From Serilophus lunatus (taxonomy: Eukaryota > Chordata > Aves > Passeriformes > Eurylaimidae), in NCBI GenBank assembly GCA_013399895.1, contig VXBA01001267.1, positions 558,001 through 622,000 of the forward strand: a stretch of 64,000 nt of DNA, given 5' to 3'. The notes below the pieces were generated by a model, which was not told the DNA's origin, made no database searches, and was given only the letters and a program-made list of their open reading frames with translations. Position 1 is the first letter of the stretch. Every line of letters starts with the position of its first letter. Below are positions 22,473 through 35,855 of the stretch, in pieces. The translations under genes and the position numbers were made by a program.

Positions 22473-22967
22473 TAATTCTCTCCAGTGTCAGATATTTCTC
22501 TGAACTACAAATACTGACTCGGCTGTTCTTGAGGAAGACTTGGACTTTGAATTCCATTTAACTTACCCTACATGACACAATTGTCAGTTATCTTTCATTT
22601 TGCCCAGTTGTGTTGTTTTAATGAACCACTACACACAGTTCTTGTGCATAAAAAACATTTTTGAAATGTAGTCTTTTTTAGCTCTACTGCTTCTGGTTTT
22701 CCATTCCTTTGCAATATGTATTACTGTTTATAGCAAGCTGATGGGTAATAATTTTAATAATTATAAGATTTTCATACTACTCAGACAAAAGGAAGGTCCT
22801 TTGAGGTGCACTATCAATTCAAATGTACAGAAACCAAATCTTTTGCCAAGCTGTTAGCATGAAGCAGATTAAGAGTATTAAAATGTTTGTTAAGTTGTTT
22901 AAACAATGTATGAAGAAGCTGAATATTTTTGTACCAAATACAAGCTCAGCAAACCTAATCTAGTAAA
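22473..22967. other. Unassigned AT-rich sequence
   Basis: No gene or repeat recognised. Confidence 0.4.
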
Positions 22968-23095
22968 AGATGTCCCTGACCATGGCAGGGTAGGGTGGAA
23001 CCAGATGAAAGTTTTAAAGGCCCTTTCTAGCCCAAACCATTCTATAATTCAATGATTCAATGGTTCTGTGATTCCATGGTTCTATTTATCATAAG
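22968..23095 (+). mobile_element. CR1 LINE extreme 3' end
   Basis: About 130 bp: GTCCCTGACCATGGCAGGG, then AAAGGCCCTTTCTAGCCC, then a tail of diverged ATTCTATG-like 8-mers (ATTCTATAATTCAATG, GGTTCTGTGATTCC). Untranslated part only. Confidence 0.85.
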
Positions 23096-26000
23096 TCAGT
23101 CTCTAAGTCATCATTTATCATGGACTAGTGGTGAAACAAACATAATCGACATTCATTTTAAGTACACAAAAAATAATAGCTGGGCAGTGTCAGATTAACA
23201 GTTAGACTCAATAATTCTAGGGGTCTTTTCAAATCTCAACAATTCAGTGATTCTATTATTCTATTAATGTATTTGGTAAACAGTATGGATGAAAATTACG
23301 TAGCTGTACTTCATATTCTCTCATGCTTTTTCCATGATTTAACAAAAAAAGTTACTCTTAGAATTTCTAGTGAGAGACTTTGGTAACTGCCAATTCTCTG
23401 GGTTTACATTTTTAATCTTGTTCTGACACTTATACTTAGATATTTACAAATTAGGAATTTACAGAACTGTTATACTAGAATGAAAATGCACAGTATCCTC
23501 AAACATTATGACTTGAGATGTAGGGACTATACAAGTGAAAAAAGTGTAAAATAAATATTTAATCCACTAATTTGTAGTTATATGCACTTCTAAAGCAAAT
23601 GTAGTCTAATTTTATGCAGTAATACAAATACTTTAAGGAGCAGCTTTGTAAAATTTTAACTATTACCATTCTTTGATAAGATATAACTTTTCAATAAGAT
23701 AATAGAGTAATTTGATTTCCATAGCAGTTTTGATTTATTTTATCCTAGAGAAGCAAGGAAAAGGCAATACAGTAAATTCACCACAGATATATGTAAATTA
23801 CATGTTCATCATTAGAAAAAAAATCACAATAGTTTGTTCACATCTTTCTCCCTTGCAAATTAAAAATTGTAATAAGAACTGCAGTATATGCAAAATACCA
23901 AGTATGTCAAGAAATGAGAATCCACTTTTGCTGGCAGATTTTATTGCATATGTACAGACTACGAGATCTTTTGAACCCTAGTCGCAAAATGAAATGGCAA
24001 AAATATGTACATTATCCATATAGACAACTAGTAAATCTAACTTTCACCTTAGTTTCCTCAGTAGAATAGACAGAAAACGTCTAATAGTATTTCCAGAGGT
24101 TAACATACTCAGCCTTTGGTGAATGAAGTTATAGAGTGAATAAGTTCCACAATAAAGAACACTCACAGAGCATTGCTCTTTCACTTTACTTCTCTTACAA
24201 AACCTTTCATTTGTGGAGAAGCAAGTGGGGACTTGATTTTGCAGTAAAGAAAGAGTAGTCCAAGTTAGACTTCAGAAGCAACTTGCTATCTGATTTGGCC
24301 TAAGAAATTTTATTTTTAGATCTTAAACTTCTGGGTGCAGGCACTAACTTCTGTTACACATTTAAAAAAAAAAAAAAGAAAAAAAAGAGAAGTCTTATGC
24401 TTTAATGGAAACAACTGTGGGCTCCAGCTCTGAGATGAAGTAAAGTCTTCCATTTTTCCACAAAAAGCTACCCCTCTCTTCAGCAGTTTCTGTTCATTTT
24501 TATTGGTATATCTATGTGGGGTTTTCTTCTTCTTGTTCTAGCTTTTTTGTATTCAACTTTAAGGAACACCCCTTTTTCTTTACTTTAGTGTACAATTTGT
24601 TCAGAGAGTTGTGATAGCTACCAATGTATTGTTGTGGTGGTTGGGTGGGGCTTTTTGGTTTTTTTGGCTTCATTTGTGGGTCTTTTTTTTTAAAATAAAT
24701 ACTTTCTTTTAATTTCTTTTCCTTGACATATCTTTTTCAGGGAAATGTAAAGTTATATCAAAGAAGGAAAACCCACATTTTTTGAATGGTTTCTCTATTT
24801 TTCTATCATCTGCCGATAGTTGGAATGAACTTTCAAGTGAACCAGACTTCTTGAAATGATCTATTTAAGAATGTGAGTTAGAAATGTTTTTTAAACGATA
24901 GCTCCATTATGAAAAACTGTAATTGGCATGCTGGAATGTGAATACTTTTTTACAGAAAAAAAAAAAAAAAGTAATATATTGTTGTTTTTTTCTATTCAGT
25001 AAGAAATCAGATTTTTTTAATTCGATATATGTTTGATTGAATTTTCTAATCAAAATTTTATTGCTCTAGCAATTGGTAGGTCACTTCTCCATATGATGAT
25101 GAATACTTTATTATCACTGATAAATGGGTTTATCTGATATTACAATTAAGGAAAAAACCTACAATTGAATTAATTACACAAATGAAAACTAGAATAACTG
25201 AATTTTCAGAAATGAATTGACAAATATTAAGTTAATGACAGAGGGCAATATATTAGGCTGATATTGGGTTAGGAAAAAGTTATAATAAAAATTACATTTT
25301 AGTCATTAAAAGAGAGAAATCATAATTAAATGAGTTTCCTCAAATGCCATCTAATTTCAGAAAAGACATGCCCAAATAATAGAGTTATTTTCTTGTAGCA
25401 GGTTCTTTTAGAATCAGCCTTGTGGACACAGTAATAGGGGGAATTTCTTTGCCTTTAAAAAGATGATTATATGATTCACTTTCAAAATTGGCTTTCAGAT
25501 TTTAATAGCTGTGCATTTCTATAATACAGGTTCCTGTACACTGTGTAGTGAGCATTTCATATATAGGTTTTCTGTGCTCTCTAGAAATATTTCCTATTTC
25601 TTACTGGAATCTAAAAATTCTGCTCAACAACTAGAAAGCAGAATAGTTAGTTAAAAATAAAGACTCTCATCTTAGGATGTGACTTTGGCATTATTGGAAG
25701 ATTCAATTTTCTTCTTCTATATTAGAAGTAGATGATTTATTATGCTTGTGATATGTATAGCATTAACACTTGGCAAGACTGAGAAATCCAGTCGTTAACT
25801 CATGTCTGCCTTCTATACCTTTGGTGGAGACAGTGCTCTTCCCTGAAGATTTCCTGCTGCACTATGTGTACAGTATACACATCTAACTCATAGGATTGTA
25901 GTTTTAAAAACCACTGAAATATTTATGAGCATGCTCTGGCCAATTGAAATACCATGAAAGAAAGGGACAGTAATAGGCATCTTCTGAGGGAAATTACATG

Positions 26001-27624
26001 TGCAGTGTCTTCCAAGGTCACAACTAAAGGAAAGCTGCAATTGCTGAAGTCATGACTGAATTGTTCATGCATATGCACAAATGGAGAGTTTTAGGAAGCC
26101 AGAGAAACTCAATAACTCAGTTGCTTAGAGACATGAAGATTAGGTAGAAGCTAAAGTTGGGTTTTTTTCTCATATTCTTATAATAATTTTTCTCTTTTAT
26201 TCCTCATCTTACTGTGACTCTTACATATAGGGATTCACTTCTTGCTTGGATTTCAGCCAATGTCATTATTCTGTATTGGTCCTTACTTGTGTTCTTCTGT
26301 AATAGTCTTTACACTTCTTTAATCCAAAAGAAGAACAGTTACACTAGCCAGATCAATAAAGGCATTGACTAAATTGAACTTTGAACACACACTGACAGTA
26401 TTCTCCGTGGAAATTGCTGAAATATAAAACATCACATTATCTCACAGACAATGAGTTCTAATTCTCAATCGCATTAACAGTTACTTTTAGATTAATGAAA
26501 CAATTTGCATCATTAAGGGCCTGTGGAGTGCTAGAGTTTAGAGAAGTACTTAGAGGGATCAGTTTTTTGGACTCTGCAACTCTTTTGGTTTTACATCCAT
26601 TACTTAGTCAATGATACTGAGAATGATACTTCTTAGTTTGTAAATGACATAAAAGTAAGGGAACAATAAACATGGATAAGATGTATCTTTAAAGAGCTAA
26701 AAGAAATGAGAAATGTTCTTTTAATACACAAAACTACAGAATAATGAATCACTTGAAGACTTTGAAGACTGCAAAACAAATTGAAGAATGATTGAATGAC
26801 AAATGAAAAGATACTGCAGTGTCTGACCTTGAGAAAATTTGAGTCCAGTGATGGAAAAATCCCTAAAGTCTTCATTTCAGCTTGCCACTGCACCAAGTAA
26901 AACATAAGAGACATTGAATTGCATTGTTCAAGAAGCACAAAATAAGTCACAAAAAGTAGAAGTGGTGATGCATGAAGCTCTGACTACATTCTAGATAATG
27001 TTTTCTGTGGTCACCAGTACTACTTTTTACATTAATCAGTGTTGCATGCATTTTTATATTTTTATTTTAGAAGAGTATTATGAAAAACAGACTCAGCTGA
27101 TAGAAATATAAGTTTTGGCTAGGAATATAAATGAAAATATAGTGAGTAAAAACGAGATCAAACTAAAATAATGCTTGGAATTACCGAAGAAATATTCTAT
27201 TTCTTTCTGTTCCTAAACAGAAGTAACTTTGCAAGTGATTTAAGGGAAATTTTCAGTAAAAATCACAAATTAAATATTTAAAGATGGAAGACTATGAAGC
27301 ACAATGAAGATGCGCTCCTGGCAAAAAAAGGATTAGAATTCTTCTGTAGCATGTATAATACAATTAAGCTCTATGATTCAACTATTTTTTGAATAGAGAA
27401 ATATCTTCTAAATATACTATTGAAGCTCAGATCTTCTGGAAATGCTTATCTATCAAAATCAATGACAATTAAATCCATTACTCCTATATTATGTATATCC
27501 GAACTGAGAAATTTTCTTTACACTTTGAGTTTAGTACCTAACTTCACATTGAAGGAAATCCTGAAGGAGAGATTACTTAAACTGTGGGGTAAAACAGATC
27601 AAAAAACTTCCTCTGAAATTCCAC
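23096..27624. other. Unique AT-rich sequence, no gene seen
   Basis: About 4.5 kb with no repeat family recognised. A tracts at 24364-24377 and 24955-24971. Open frames (23712-23981 plus, 26633-26950 minus) are short, AT-rich in composition and without recognisable domains. A POU-octamer-like ATTTGCAT lies at 26503-26510 (see findings). Confidence 0.5.
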
Positions 27625-28425
27625 TATTAGGTTTGCATGAGAAGGTTTGGGTACTGGGAGGGCTACAGGGGTAGCTTCTGTGAGAAGCTGCCAGAAACTT
27701 CTGCAGTATCCAATAGAGCCAATGCCAGACAGCTCCAAGTTGAATCTGCTGCTGGCCAAGGCCAACTCCATCAGCGATAGTGGTAGTGCCTCCAGGATAA
27801 CATAGTCAAGAAAAGTACAAAAGTTAGTGCACACGAGCAAGCAGAGAAGACAGAAGAGAAAATAGGTGACAGAATCAGCTCTGGAGACACCAAGGTCAGC
27901 GAAGAAGGAGGGGAGGAAATGCCTCAGGCGTCAGAGAAGAGATTCCCCTGCAGTCCTTGGTGAAAACCGTGGTGAGGCAGAAAAAGAGGTCCATGGTGCA
28001 TCAGAGATCCACCTGCAGCACATGGAGAACTCTGCACTGGAGCAGAGTCCTTCCCCTGAGGAGGAAGAAGCGCCAGAGACATCGTATGATGAACAGACTG
28101 CAACAACTATTGCCCATCCACCTGCACCAGTGATAAGGAATAAAACTGAGCCCAGGAAGTAGGAAGGGGTGGAGGGAAGGTATTTTTAAGAATTAGTGTT
28201 ATTTCTTATTATCTTACACTGAATAGGTTGGTTATGCATTTAACTAATTTCCCCAAAGCAAATCTGATTTTTCCATTATGGTAATTGGTGAGTGATATCT
28301 CCATATGCTTATCTTGATCCACAAGCCTTTCCTTATATTTTCTATCCCCTGTTTCTCTGAGAAGGGAGAATGATAGAGCAACTTTGTTGGGCAACTTTTG
28401 TCCCAGACAGGATAAACTCACATCA
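27625..28425 (+). mobile_element. Solo LTR, family A, copy 2
   Basis: It begins TATTAGGTTTGCATGAG and ends GATAAACTCACATCA. Landmarks shared with 3198-4391: GGCTTCTGTGAGAAGC-type segment, TGGCCAAGGCCAACTCC, GACACCAAGGTCAGCG, CCCTGAGGAGGAAGAAG. About 800 bp, with an internal shortening near 27975 relative to other copies. The flanking 5-mers do not match, and the TATA-like element (ACATAGTCAAG) and polyadenylation signal are mutated, so it is old. The 98-codon plus frame at 27866-28162 is non-retroviral. Confidence 0.85.
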
Positions 28426-30540
28426 CCTGCTAACTACCTATATGAAACTTTTATTTCTTCCCCCAAACTAGTTTATAGACATATGTAGTTAAGAACATAC
28501 TATGCCTAAAACCCAGAAGTTTGTCATCTATATTTTCATATACTCTAAGTGCATAGAAGTTAGGGCTAGATAGCATGCTCAGAACTAGGACAAGAATGGC
28601 TCTAATCCTCTTCACCCTGAGAATCTTTAGTTTAAATCTATCCTATCTACAGCCACTGGGTAATTGAAGGAGATTGGATAGAACAGGCTCTAAGTTCAAG
28701 TACTAAGGTTCGGCTATAACAGAAAGAAAAGGAGAAATGAAGAGGTAGGTCAATACCTTTCAGGAAAAAGAGAAAATCAAAGTGCATTTCATCATACAAG
28801 GACTGAGTGGTAGCTAAAATTCTGGGAAGAATTCTTACAGATTATGCAGAAATACATAAACTAATTACACCAGAACTTAGCACTATTATTAATTTATTTG
28901 CTTTTTCAGATCCTCATTTTAGTCACTAACTTTCTCAGACATTTTACAATACATGTCTACTTATTCAATAGTACAACATCTAGCTGAAAGTTATTAAAAT
29001 ATTTTTTTGCAACTTTATAGGGGCAAATTTCCACTAAAATAATTTGTACAGATCTCCACTGAGGAAGTAGTTTGCAGACATAGTTCCCTGACACTCGATA
29101 TTGTAAGTTTCAACAGTGGAATGCTAGAGAGGGACTGGTACCAGAGAGACTGAAGGAAGAATGCAAATAAGATGACATATATTTCATACTTTGGGAACTG
29201 ACATGATCTAATCTAAATTTACCTGTGATCTAGATTAAAATGTAATTAGGAAGTATGGGTATCCTTCATCTTCTTGGTTCTTATGAAAGCACCCTGAAGT
29301 TAACGAAACTGCATGAGACATATATAAAGCTACTGTCACTAAAAGAGATTGTATTTAGAAAGACATATGATTTCTAATTTTGTTCTTGAACAGCTTGCAG
29401 TTGAACTTCCAGAGTGTTATTCTGTGTGTATTTGCCTTGATTAACTTTTGATAATACATCTTGCCAAAATTTCATAAGTAAACAAAACAAAAAAAAATTC
29501 ACCCCAAATTACAGTCATACATTCTTGCTAAAATCGCTTACTTTTCATAAATGTATGCAAAAAAGCAAGAAAAAATTCAATTTGGACAATTTTGTTTTGA
29601 AAATATAGGTTTGTTTTTACATGGGCATTACTATGGAGGTTCCTTGAAAACTTTTATACATCTGGCTGTTTTATATATCTGAATACTCATTTATTGTCAG
29701 AAATTCAGAATGTATTTCCTTCTGATTGATGTATCTGGCCTAGGGCCTTCAGTAAAAGACTGGGTAGAAGTTTGCTTCTTTTTTTCAATGTGTTTTCTCA
29801 GTTATGAATATAGGCATACACTGTGTACTGTGCAACTGCAAAGAGCTTGGTCTTGAAATTGGCACGAAAATAGCCATTTAAAATGATTAATTGTTTCTAT
29901 TTATTATATTTTATTTTAACATCTCAGTAGCACATGCAAAGCAAGATTGGGATAGGCCTTATTCTACCAGCACAACATCATACTCTTTACTCTAAAGGGT
30001 TTATCAACAAAAAGGGAAGGGTAACAAAAATTAACAACTTGATGACTAAAATAATAAGCTGATAGCATTTCTGATTAATCATACAGAAGAACTAAAACTT
30101 CAGACCACAGATTAGGAAAGCAAAAAAAAAAAAAAAAAGGAAAAAAAGCAAAGAACAAACAAACAAAACTCCACAAAAACTAAAACATAAAGAAAACAAA
30201 ATAGTCAACCCATCTCTCACCCCCAAAATTACCAAAGGAAAAAATAAAACTGAAAATGAAACACCTAAAAGATTTAAAATGAAGTAGCTTTTAGGAATGG
30301 AAAGCATATTAAATAGAAATTAACCATCTCTTGTCTCTTAAAAAAAATTCAAACCCAAAAACTGTAAGAAAAATGTTTTTTTTTAAATTATCATGTATGA
30401 ATATCCTCCTTTTTATTCTCCACTGAAAAACACTACTGAGCATGCCATTCCAAGTCCAAAAGAAGAAACTCTTCTTCAAAGGATAGTAGATATCTGCATG
30501 GTATATTCACACACACAGACATATACATTAACTTGCACGG
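28426..30540. other. Unique AT-rich sequence, no gene seen
   Basis: About 2.1 kb. A-rich low-complexity sequence at 30121-30180 (A17 tract followed by AAACAAACAAAAC-like words). No gene or repeat family recognised. Confidence 0.5.
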
Positions 30541-31944
30541 TGTGGTGGTTTTAACACTAGGGGGCGCAACAGTGATGAAAGACTGAATAGAAGCAACGAC
30601 AGCTAACCATTTATTTTCTATGGGCTTCTATAGAACTATAGAACCCCACTAGATACTAAACAGATACAACAAATAATCCCCTGACAATATCACCCAATAA
30701 TAAAGAAAATGAATGAGAAACTGCTTCTCTAAGCAGACTGGTGGGCTAAGGATGAAGGGAAAAGGGAAAGCTACCACGTGGATGGTATCTCCCGGCCCTT
30801 GGAGCCTCTGAAAGACAAAAAACAGTGAGAAGCACCCCTCACCGAGAACCCAAGGGGAAAAGATACCACACTGTTGCAGCTAGGTGATCTTCTAATGCCA
30901 CTGTCGGAGCTCTGGTGGTGTTGCGTGGTAAGGGGAGCCAGGAAGGACGAGGAGAGGCAGCAGCCAATGTTACCTCAGCCACAATGAGCCAGGGAAAAGA
31001 GGTAGAACTTCTGTGATTCTGGCTTTTACATGCTGGCAATCCTGCGAGTAGTTGGGGTCCTCTTCCCTTCTGGACTGTCTTCTCATTAGATGGCAGCGTA
31101 GGGCACCGTCCCCCTCCAAGATCTTGCCATGAGGCAAAGATGACATTTCCTGCCGAAATTGCCCACATGGCTGCTCGTGCCGGGAGGAGAGGGAATGCTG
31201 CCGGTGCCCTGCCAGAGCCAGGGATGACTGGGGCCTGGGGGCACCGCCTGTGAGCTGCCCCCGCCACCACGTATCCACTCTGGGTGGTGGCCACTGCCAG
31301 GATGTGGTCTCGCCCCCCGCTGCCATCAGCATGGACGCCAGGCCAGCTGCCTGGGACACCAGGGACAGGGACAACCCGCCGCCATGAACATGGCTGTCAG
31401 AGCTGCGGGACCCCAGGAGAGGGGACCAGGAGTTGCCTGCTGGCAGGGGCCGGGACCAGGCCACCCCGTGGCACCCAGGGACAGGCTCAGGAAGGCTCCG
31501 GGGAGTGCCCTGCGTCCAGGCATGGGCTGTGCCGGGCCAGCCCCCACAAACACTCAGGGACAGTCCCAGCCCAGCCTCAGGGGACCCCGTGGCCAGGCAC
31601 GGTCACGGCCCGAACCAGCCCACAGATACCTAGAACCACGGCTCTGGGGAGAAGCCCCACCCAGCCTTGGGGGAGCCCCGCACGGCACCGCCCCGTCGGG
31701 TAGGCCCGGTGGCCAGGCATGGCCTGGGGGGCGCACAGCCTGAGGAGAGCCCGGCCCCGGCACAGTCTCTGGAGGACGGCCCTCCTGTGAGACACAGTCC
31801 TGCAATCACTCCCCACAACCACCTGGGCAGGGGTTTCACCATCCAAGTTGGCTGTTTCCCTTCTCAAGGAAAATGAGCCCAAGTTTAAAGAAAAACAACC
31901 TTCTCCCTCCTCCCGAGACCAAACTGTTTTCCTAACCCACTACA
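30541..31944 (-). mobile_element. Solo LTR, family D, copy 3 (long, GC-rich)
   Basis: It begins TGTGGTGGTTTTAACACTAG and ends CCTAACCCACTACA on plus, 1404 bp, matching copy 1 at both ends and at GGAGCCTCTGAAAG (30803). Minus-strand AATAAA is at 30610-30615 and a TATA-like element at about 31022-31029. The region matching the YY1/E2F block of copy 1 is around 31130-31160 and has lost most CpGs, reading AAGATGACATTTCCTGCC. From 31200 to 31800 the copy is very GC-rich, with recurring motifs such as CCAGCCTCAGGGG (31571), CCAGCCTTGGGGG (31661) and GGCCAGGCACGG/GGCCAGGCATGG (31591 and 31711), which probably accounts for the extra length. The flanking 5-mers CACGG and GACAC do not match. Confidence 0.85.
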
Positions 31945-34900
31945 GACACTAATGTTTTAATGAGAAGTTAAAAAAAATATGGATTTCTCTTTAGGAATCT
32001 TGTCTTTGTTTACATTTTGCTCTGTTGGTAGTTATTCCATTACATTTCTTTTGGGTATAGGGAAAATTATTTTCTATTCCTTAAACCTTAACTCCTTTAT
32101 TTCCCAAAATGTAATCCATACCTTTGAAAGTAATGTGTTTTACAGTCTAGTCATAAGACACATCGTTTGAATTCAGGACTTAGAGGTTTCATGTGCAGTG
32201 CAGAAAATATCAGAAGAAAACTGAAGGCTTTGAAGGAATATCTATTTTGTTTGAAGGGATAAAGAAAGAAAGAAAAAGGTGTAGTGAGCAAATCCTGAAG
32301 AGTGTTCAAATCAAGAAACACAAATCAAGAATCGCAATAAAAGCAAAATGCTTTGCAATCTTTTAGGCTTCACTGGAGCCTAACCTTGGGTCTTTGTGCA
32401 TTTGAGCAGCCTCATATTTCACTACTGCTTTGCTGTGTTGCATGCATTCTTCTTCAGATTTCAGAGACCTCACTCCCGATCCATATCACAGTACAGTGAC
32501 TTCAGGTCTGACTTCTTACAACACTGTGACTTCTTACTGTCATGCAGCTTCATCTATAGACAGAAGAGTTGGTCTGATTCTTATCAATGTAATATCCATC
32601 ATCTCCTAGCTTTGCTAACAGAGCGTGATGCTCAGACGTATTGGTTGCAATGTGTTTGTGTGTTGTGGCTTCTTTTTCAAGCTACATAAGGTCTTAAATA
32701 CATGTTTTAAATGTTTCTTTACAAAATAAACTAAAATATGATCATAAGAATATCCAAAGGAACAAGTTAAGAAGAACAATAAGGTATATAAATATAAATG
32801 TGGAAAATATGCATAATGAGAGGCTACATTATAGTAACAATGTACACAGGACCACCATTCTCCCTCATTGAGGACAAAAAATATAGAAAATTCCTTGCAC
32901 ATGTGGCTAAATTCTCCTGTTATCTGGATCAAACTTGTATCCAACTGCACACAAAGAGTAGTTTCTGAGCCATGCTACCTTGATTGTGCCTTGTAATTCT
33001 TTGGCTGAGTGCTATCTGGTCAATACCAAATCCAGGATATTCTAGGAATATAACAAGTTAGATGATTGCTTCTAGTGCTTTAGGAAGTTCCATGGCATTT
33101 TCATTTTTCTTTTGACATACCTACAGACAACATAGTTTAACAAAAGTATTATTTAAGGGTGTTCTGATTCTTTTATTAGCTATGTTTCCTTCATACGAAA
33201 GAAGAAAACAACTAATAGTATAGTTAGAAGACTAGGATTTTGTTTACTATCATCAGACAGAAATATTAAATTGAAAATAGAAAACACCATGCAGGGAAAT
33301 TCTGCATGCCACTCCAGTATTTAGCATATAACATTTCCAGATGTTTGAATTATTAACTCTTTGCCACATTTGCAGGAAACACAGAGTCCCCTATCTTTTT
33401 CATAGAACATATAGTACAAGAAATAATTATCTGTTGTAATAGTCCAACTATGACTTGAAGTTATAAGTTAATTTCGCTAAGATAGTTTACTTATGCAAGT
33501 CCTTGTGCTGTGTCCTGGCCATAGCTCTCTGTCACTTTTCCTGTATAATTTCTTCTATATAAAAAAAAAATAAAATTGTTTTAAATCACCATTTTTGTAG
33601 AGATAACATCTCCTGCGACATCCCATCTTACACAAATAGCTCCAGCACATATGAGACACTGACCTATAGAGTCATCTTTTCGTTTGCAATTTAACAGCAA
33701 TCTTAGACTCTATCCCACTACTGCAAAAGCCTTCCTTTGAAAATCCCTCTGACTCATGGTTATCATGCTATCAAAATGCAACTACTGCTTCAGCTGGCAC
33801 AGACTTACTGAGCTACTTTTGCCCTAGAATTGATACTGTTAGACCTATGGGGAAGACTCCAAAAAGAAGAATAAATAAATCATTTTGGTTTTTGTTTTTG
33901 TTCTGAGATTTACTTTCAGTAGCTTAAAACAGACAGGAAAATAGTCTGCATAAAATTCAGTATTGTCTGAGCTTTTTGAAAATTCTCTCAGGATTGATGC
34001 AGGAGGTCCTTGATGAAAGAGGAAACAGGCATAGTTCATTGAAGTTATTAATATTATATTTAATAATCCAGACAAATTTAAAAATTTTAATCTGTTATTT
34101 TACATGTTACTCTTTTGGCCGTTCCATGGCATATATTTTTGAGGTGAGGAACAGTGAATTTAAATCCTGTTGTCTTAATTTTTTCATTTTGCAGAGGCCC
34201 AGCTGAACGTTTACACGTTCTAGTACCTTGGCGACATTTCCATTTACTAAATTAGTTTAGAAGAATATTTTCAGCACGTCATTCATTTTGCCTTTAGGCT
34301 TATCTTGTCCTCAGATTGAGATAAAACAGTGTGTCGGCACCTGGTTGAATTGACTACAGTACCTCTGAGTGAAACAGCATACTGAGCTACCCCTCATGCT
34401 GCTGGGAGGGGACACACAATAGTTCAGACAACAGAGGTTAGCATACCATGCATTAACATTCTTGATTGATATAATAACGGACCTGCAGCTAATTAGCCTT
34501 CTGTCTGTTACTCATATCTTATGCCAGGGAGCAGTGAGGGCTGCCTGTTTCTTAAGAGACAGGGAGTCAAAGAAGTCATCTGGGGGCCTGTGAGTGGGCT
34601 GTGGGAGCTGGAGACAAGCCCTGCTGTGACATCACTGAGGAAGGAGCTGATGGTGTGGGGATAGAGATGGGGTCCTGTGCCATGGGCAAGGTGAGGAGAA
34701 GGTGTCTTCAGGGTCCTGACAGTCAAAATAATAGTCTACAGAAACAGGTTATGCTAAAACTTAAAATGAGATTAATTAACTAGCTGTTTTCAGTGTCAAG
34801 TGGTAATAATTTAGTTTTCATTTTGAAATTGTATCCTTTGAAAATTTTTTATTTTCTATTATTTTGAGACAAAATCTCAGTTTCTGTTTTGAGTCTTGAT

Positions 34901-35625
34901 AAATATTAAGATTCATGCTTTAAGGTAAGTGTTATTATGTTGTTATTAATCCTTTTTTTAAATAAAAAGGATAAAATACTTCTGAACACTAAATCCCAGA
35001 TGGCTCTTAAATCTCTAGCATTGATACCACTTTTTATGTGATAAACATTTAAAAAAATGTTAGTAGGAAAAAGTTATTTTTGGAAAAAAATAAGAAAAAG
35101 GGACACTAAATAAGTGAATTTGAAAAAGACAAAAAATACAGAATTATAAGAGTTTCATTTGACTTACGAATGTAAGTTTAACAGTCTACCAGGAATAACA
35201 TAACAATATCAAAAGAACTGCACAAATCTGAATTGCAGGTCCCCACAAAGCGAGTTTCTACTTTAGCAAGTAGGCAAATCAAATAGCTCAGATATACCGA
35301 GCAAAAATATCTGAATATGGTAAGAAAGATGACTCCCAGCTACCAATTAAGGGAGAAAGAGGCAGACAGAGTTGTAATGAAAAACGAAACATTCAGAATG
35401 CATGGAGACATTAAATAACCTTTTGAAGCATGTGATGCACTCTAGCAAAATATATTTGCAGAACAGGAAGATTCAGATAAGAGCAATAAAAGTCAACATT
35501 TGTGAACAACCTCCAAAGTATTTCAAAGTTAGACAGAACTTAAAACTGCCGCAGAAAAAACCCAGAAATACTGTCTTTTATCCTGTAGCTGAAAATTGTG
35601 CTAATACTGGAGATTTTATTCCCTT
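31945..35625. other. Unique sequence, possible conserved block
   Basis: About 3.7 kb with no recognisable gene or repeat family. The segment 34190-34560 is less AT-rich than its surroundings and has dense complex words (see findings). Short open frames at 32396-32689 and 32615-32950 overlap on opposite strands and look like chance. Confidence 0.5.
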
Positions 35626-35855
35626 CCTTTTTCTTTTCTTTCTTTTTCTTTTCTTTTCTTTTCTTTTCTTTTCTTTTCTTTTCTTTTCTTTTCTTTTCTT
35701 TTTTTTCTTTTCTTTTCTTTTCTTTTCTTTTCTTTTCTTTTCTTTTCTTTTCTTTTCTTTTCTTTTCTTTTCTTTCTTTTTCTTTTCTTTTCTTTTCTTT
35801 TCTTTTCTTTTCTTTTCTTTTCTTTTCTTTTTTCTTTTCCTTTTCTTTCTTTCCC
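35626..35855 (+). repeat. (CTTTT)n pentanucleotide repeat
   Basis: About 230 bp of TTTTC units with a few interruptions (for example an extra T run at 35699-35706 and a shortened unit near 35773-35780). Purines and pyrimidines are fully segregated between the strands. It produces long artefactual frames of Phe/Ser/Leu on plus and Lys/Arg/Glu on minus. Confidence 0.97.

Noticed and set aside
22204..22561. Frames across the GTTT repeat
   Set aside because: Low-complexity artefact.
30839..31882. Multiple 60-160 codon frames on both strands
   Set aside because: Same explanation: GC-rich LTR sequence with repeated motifs and no recognisable protein.
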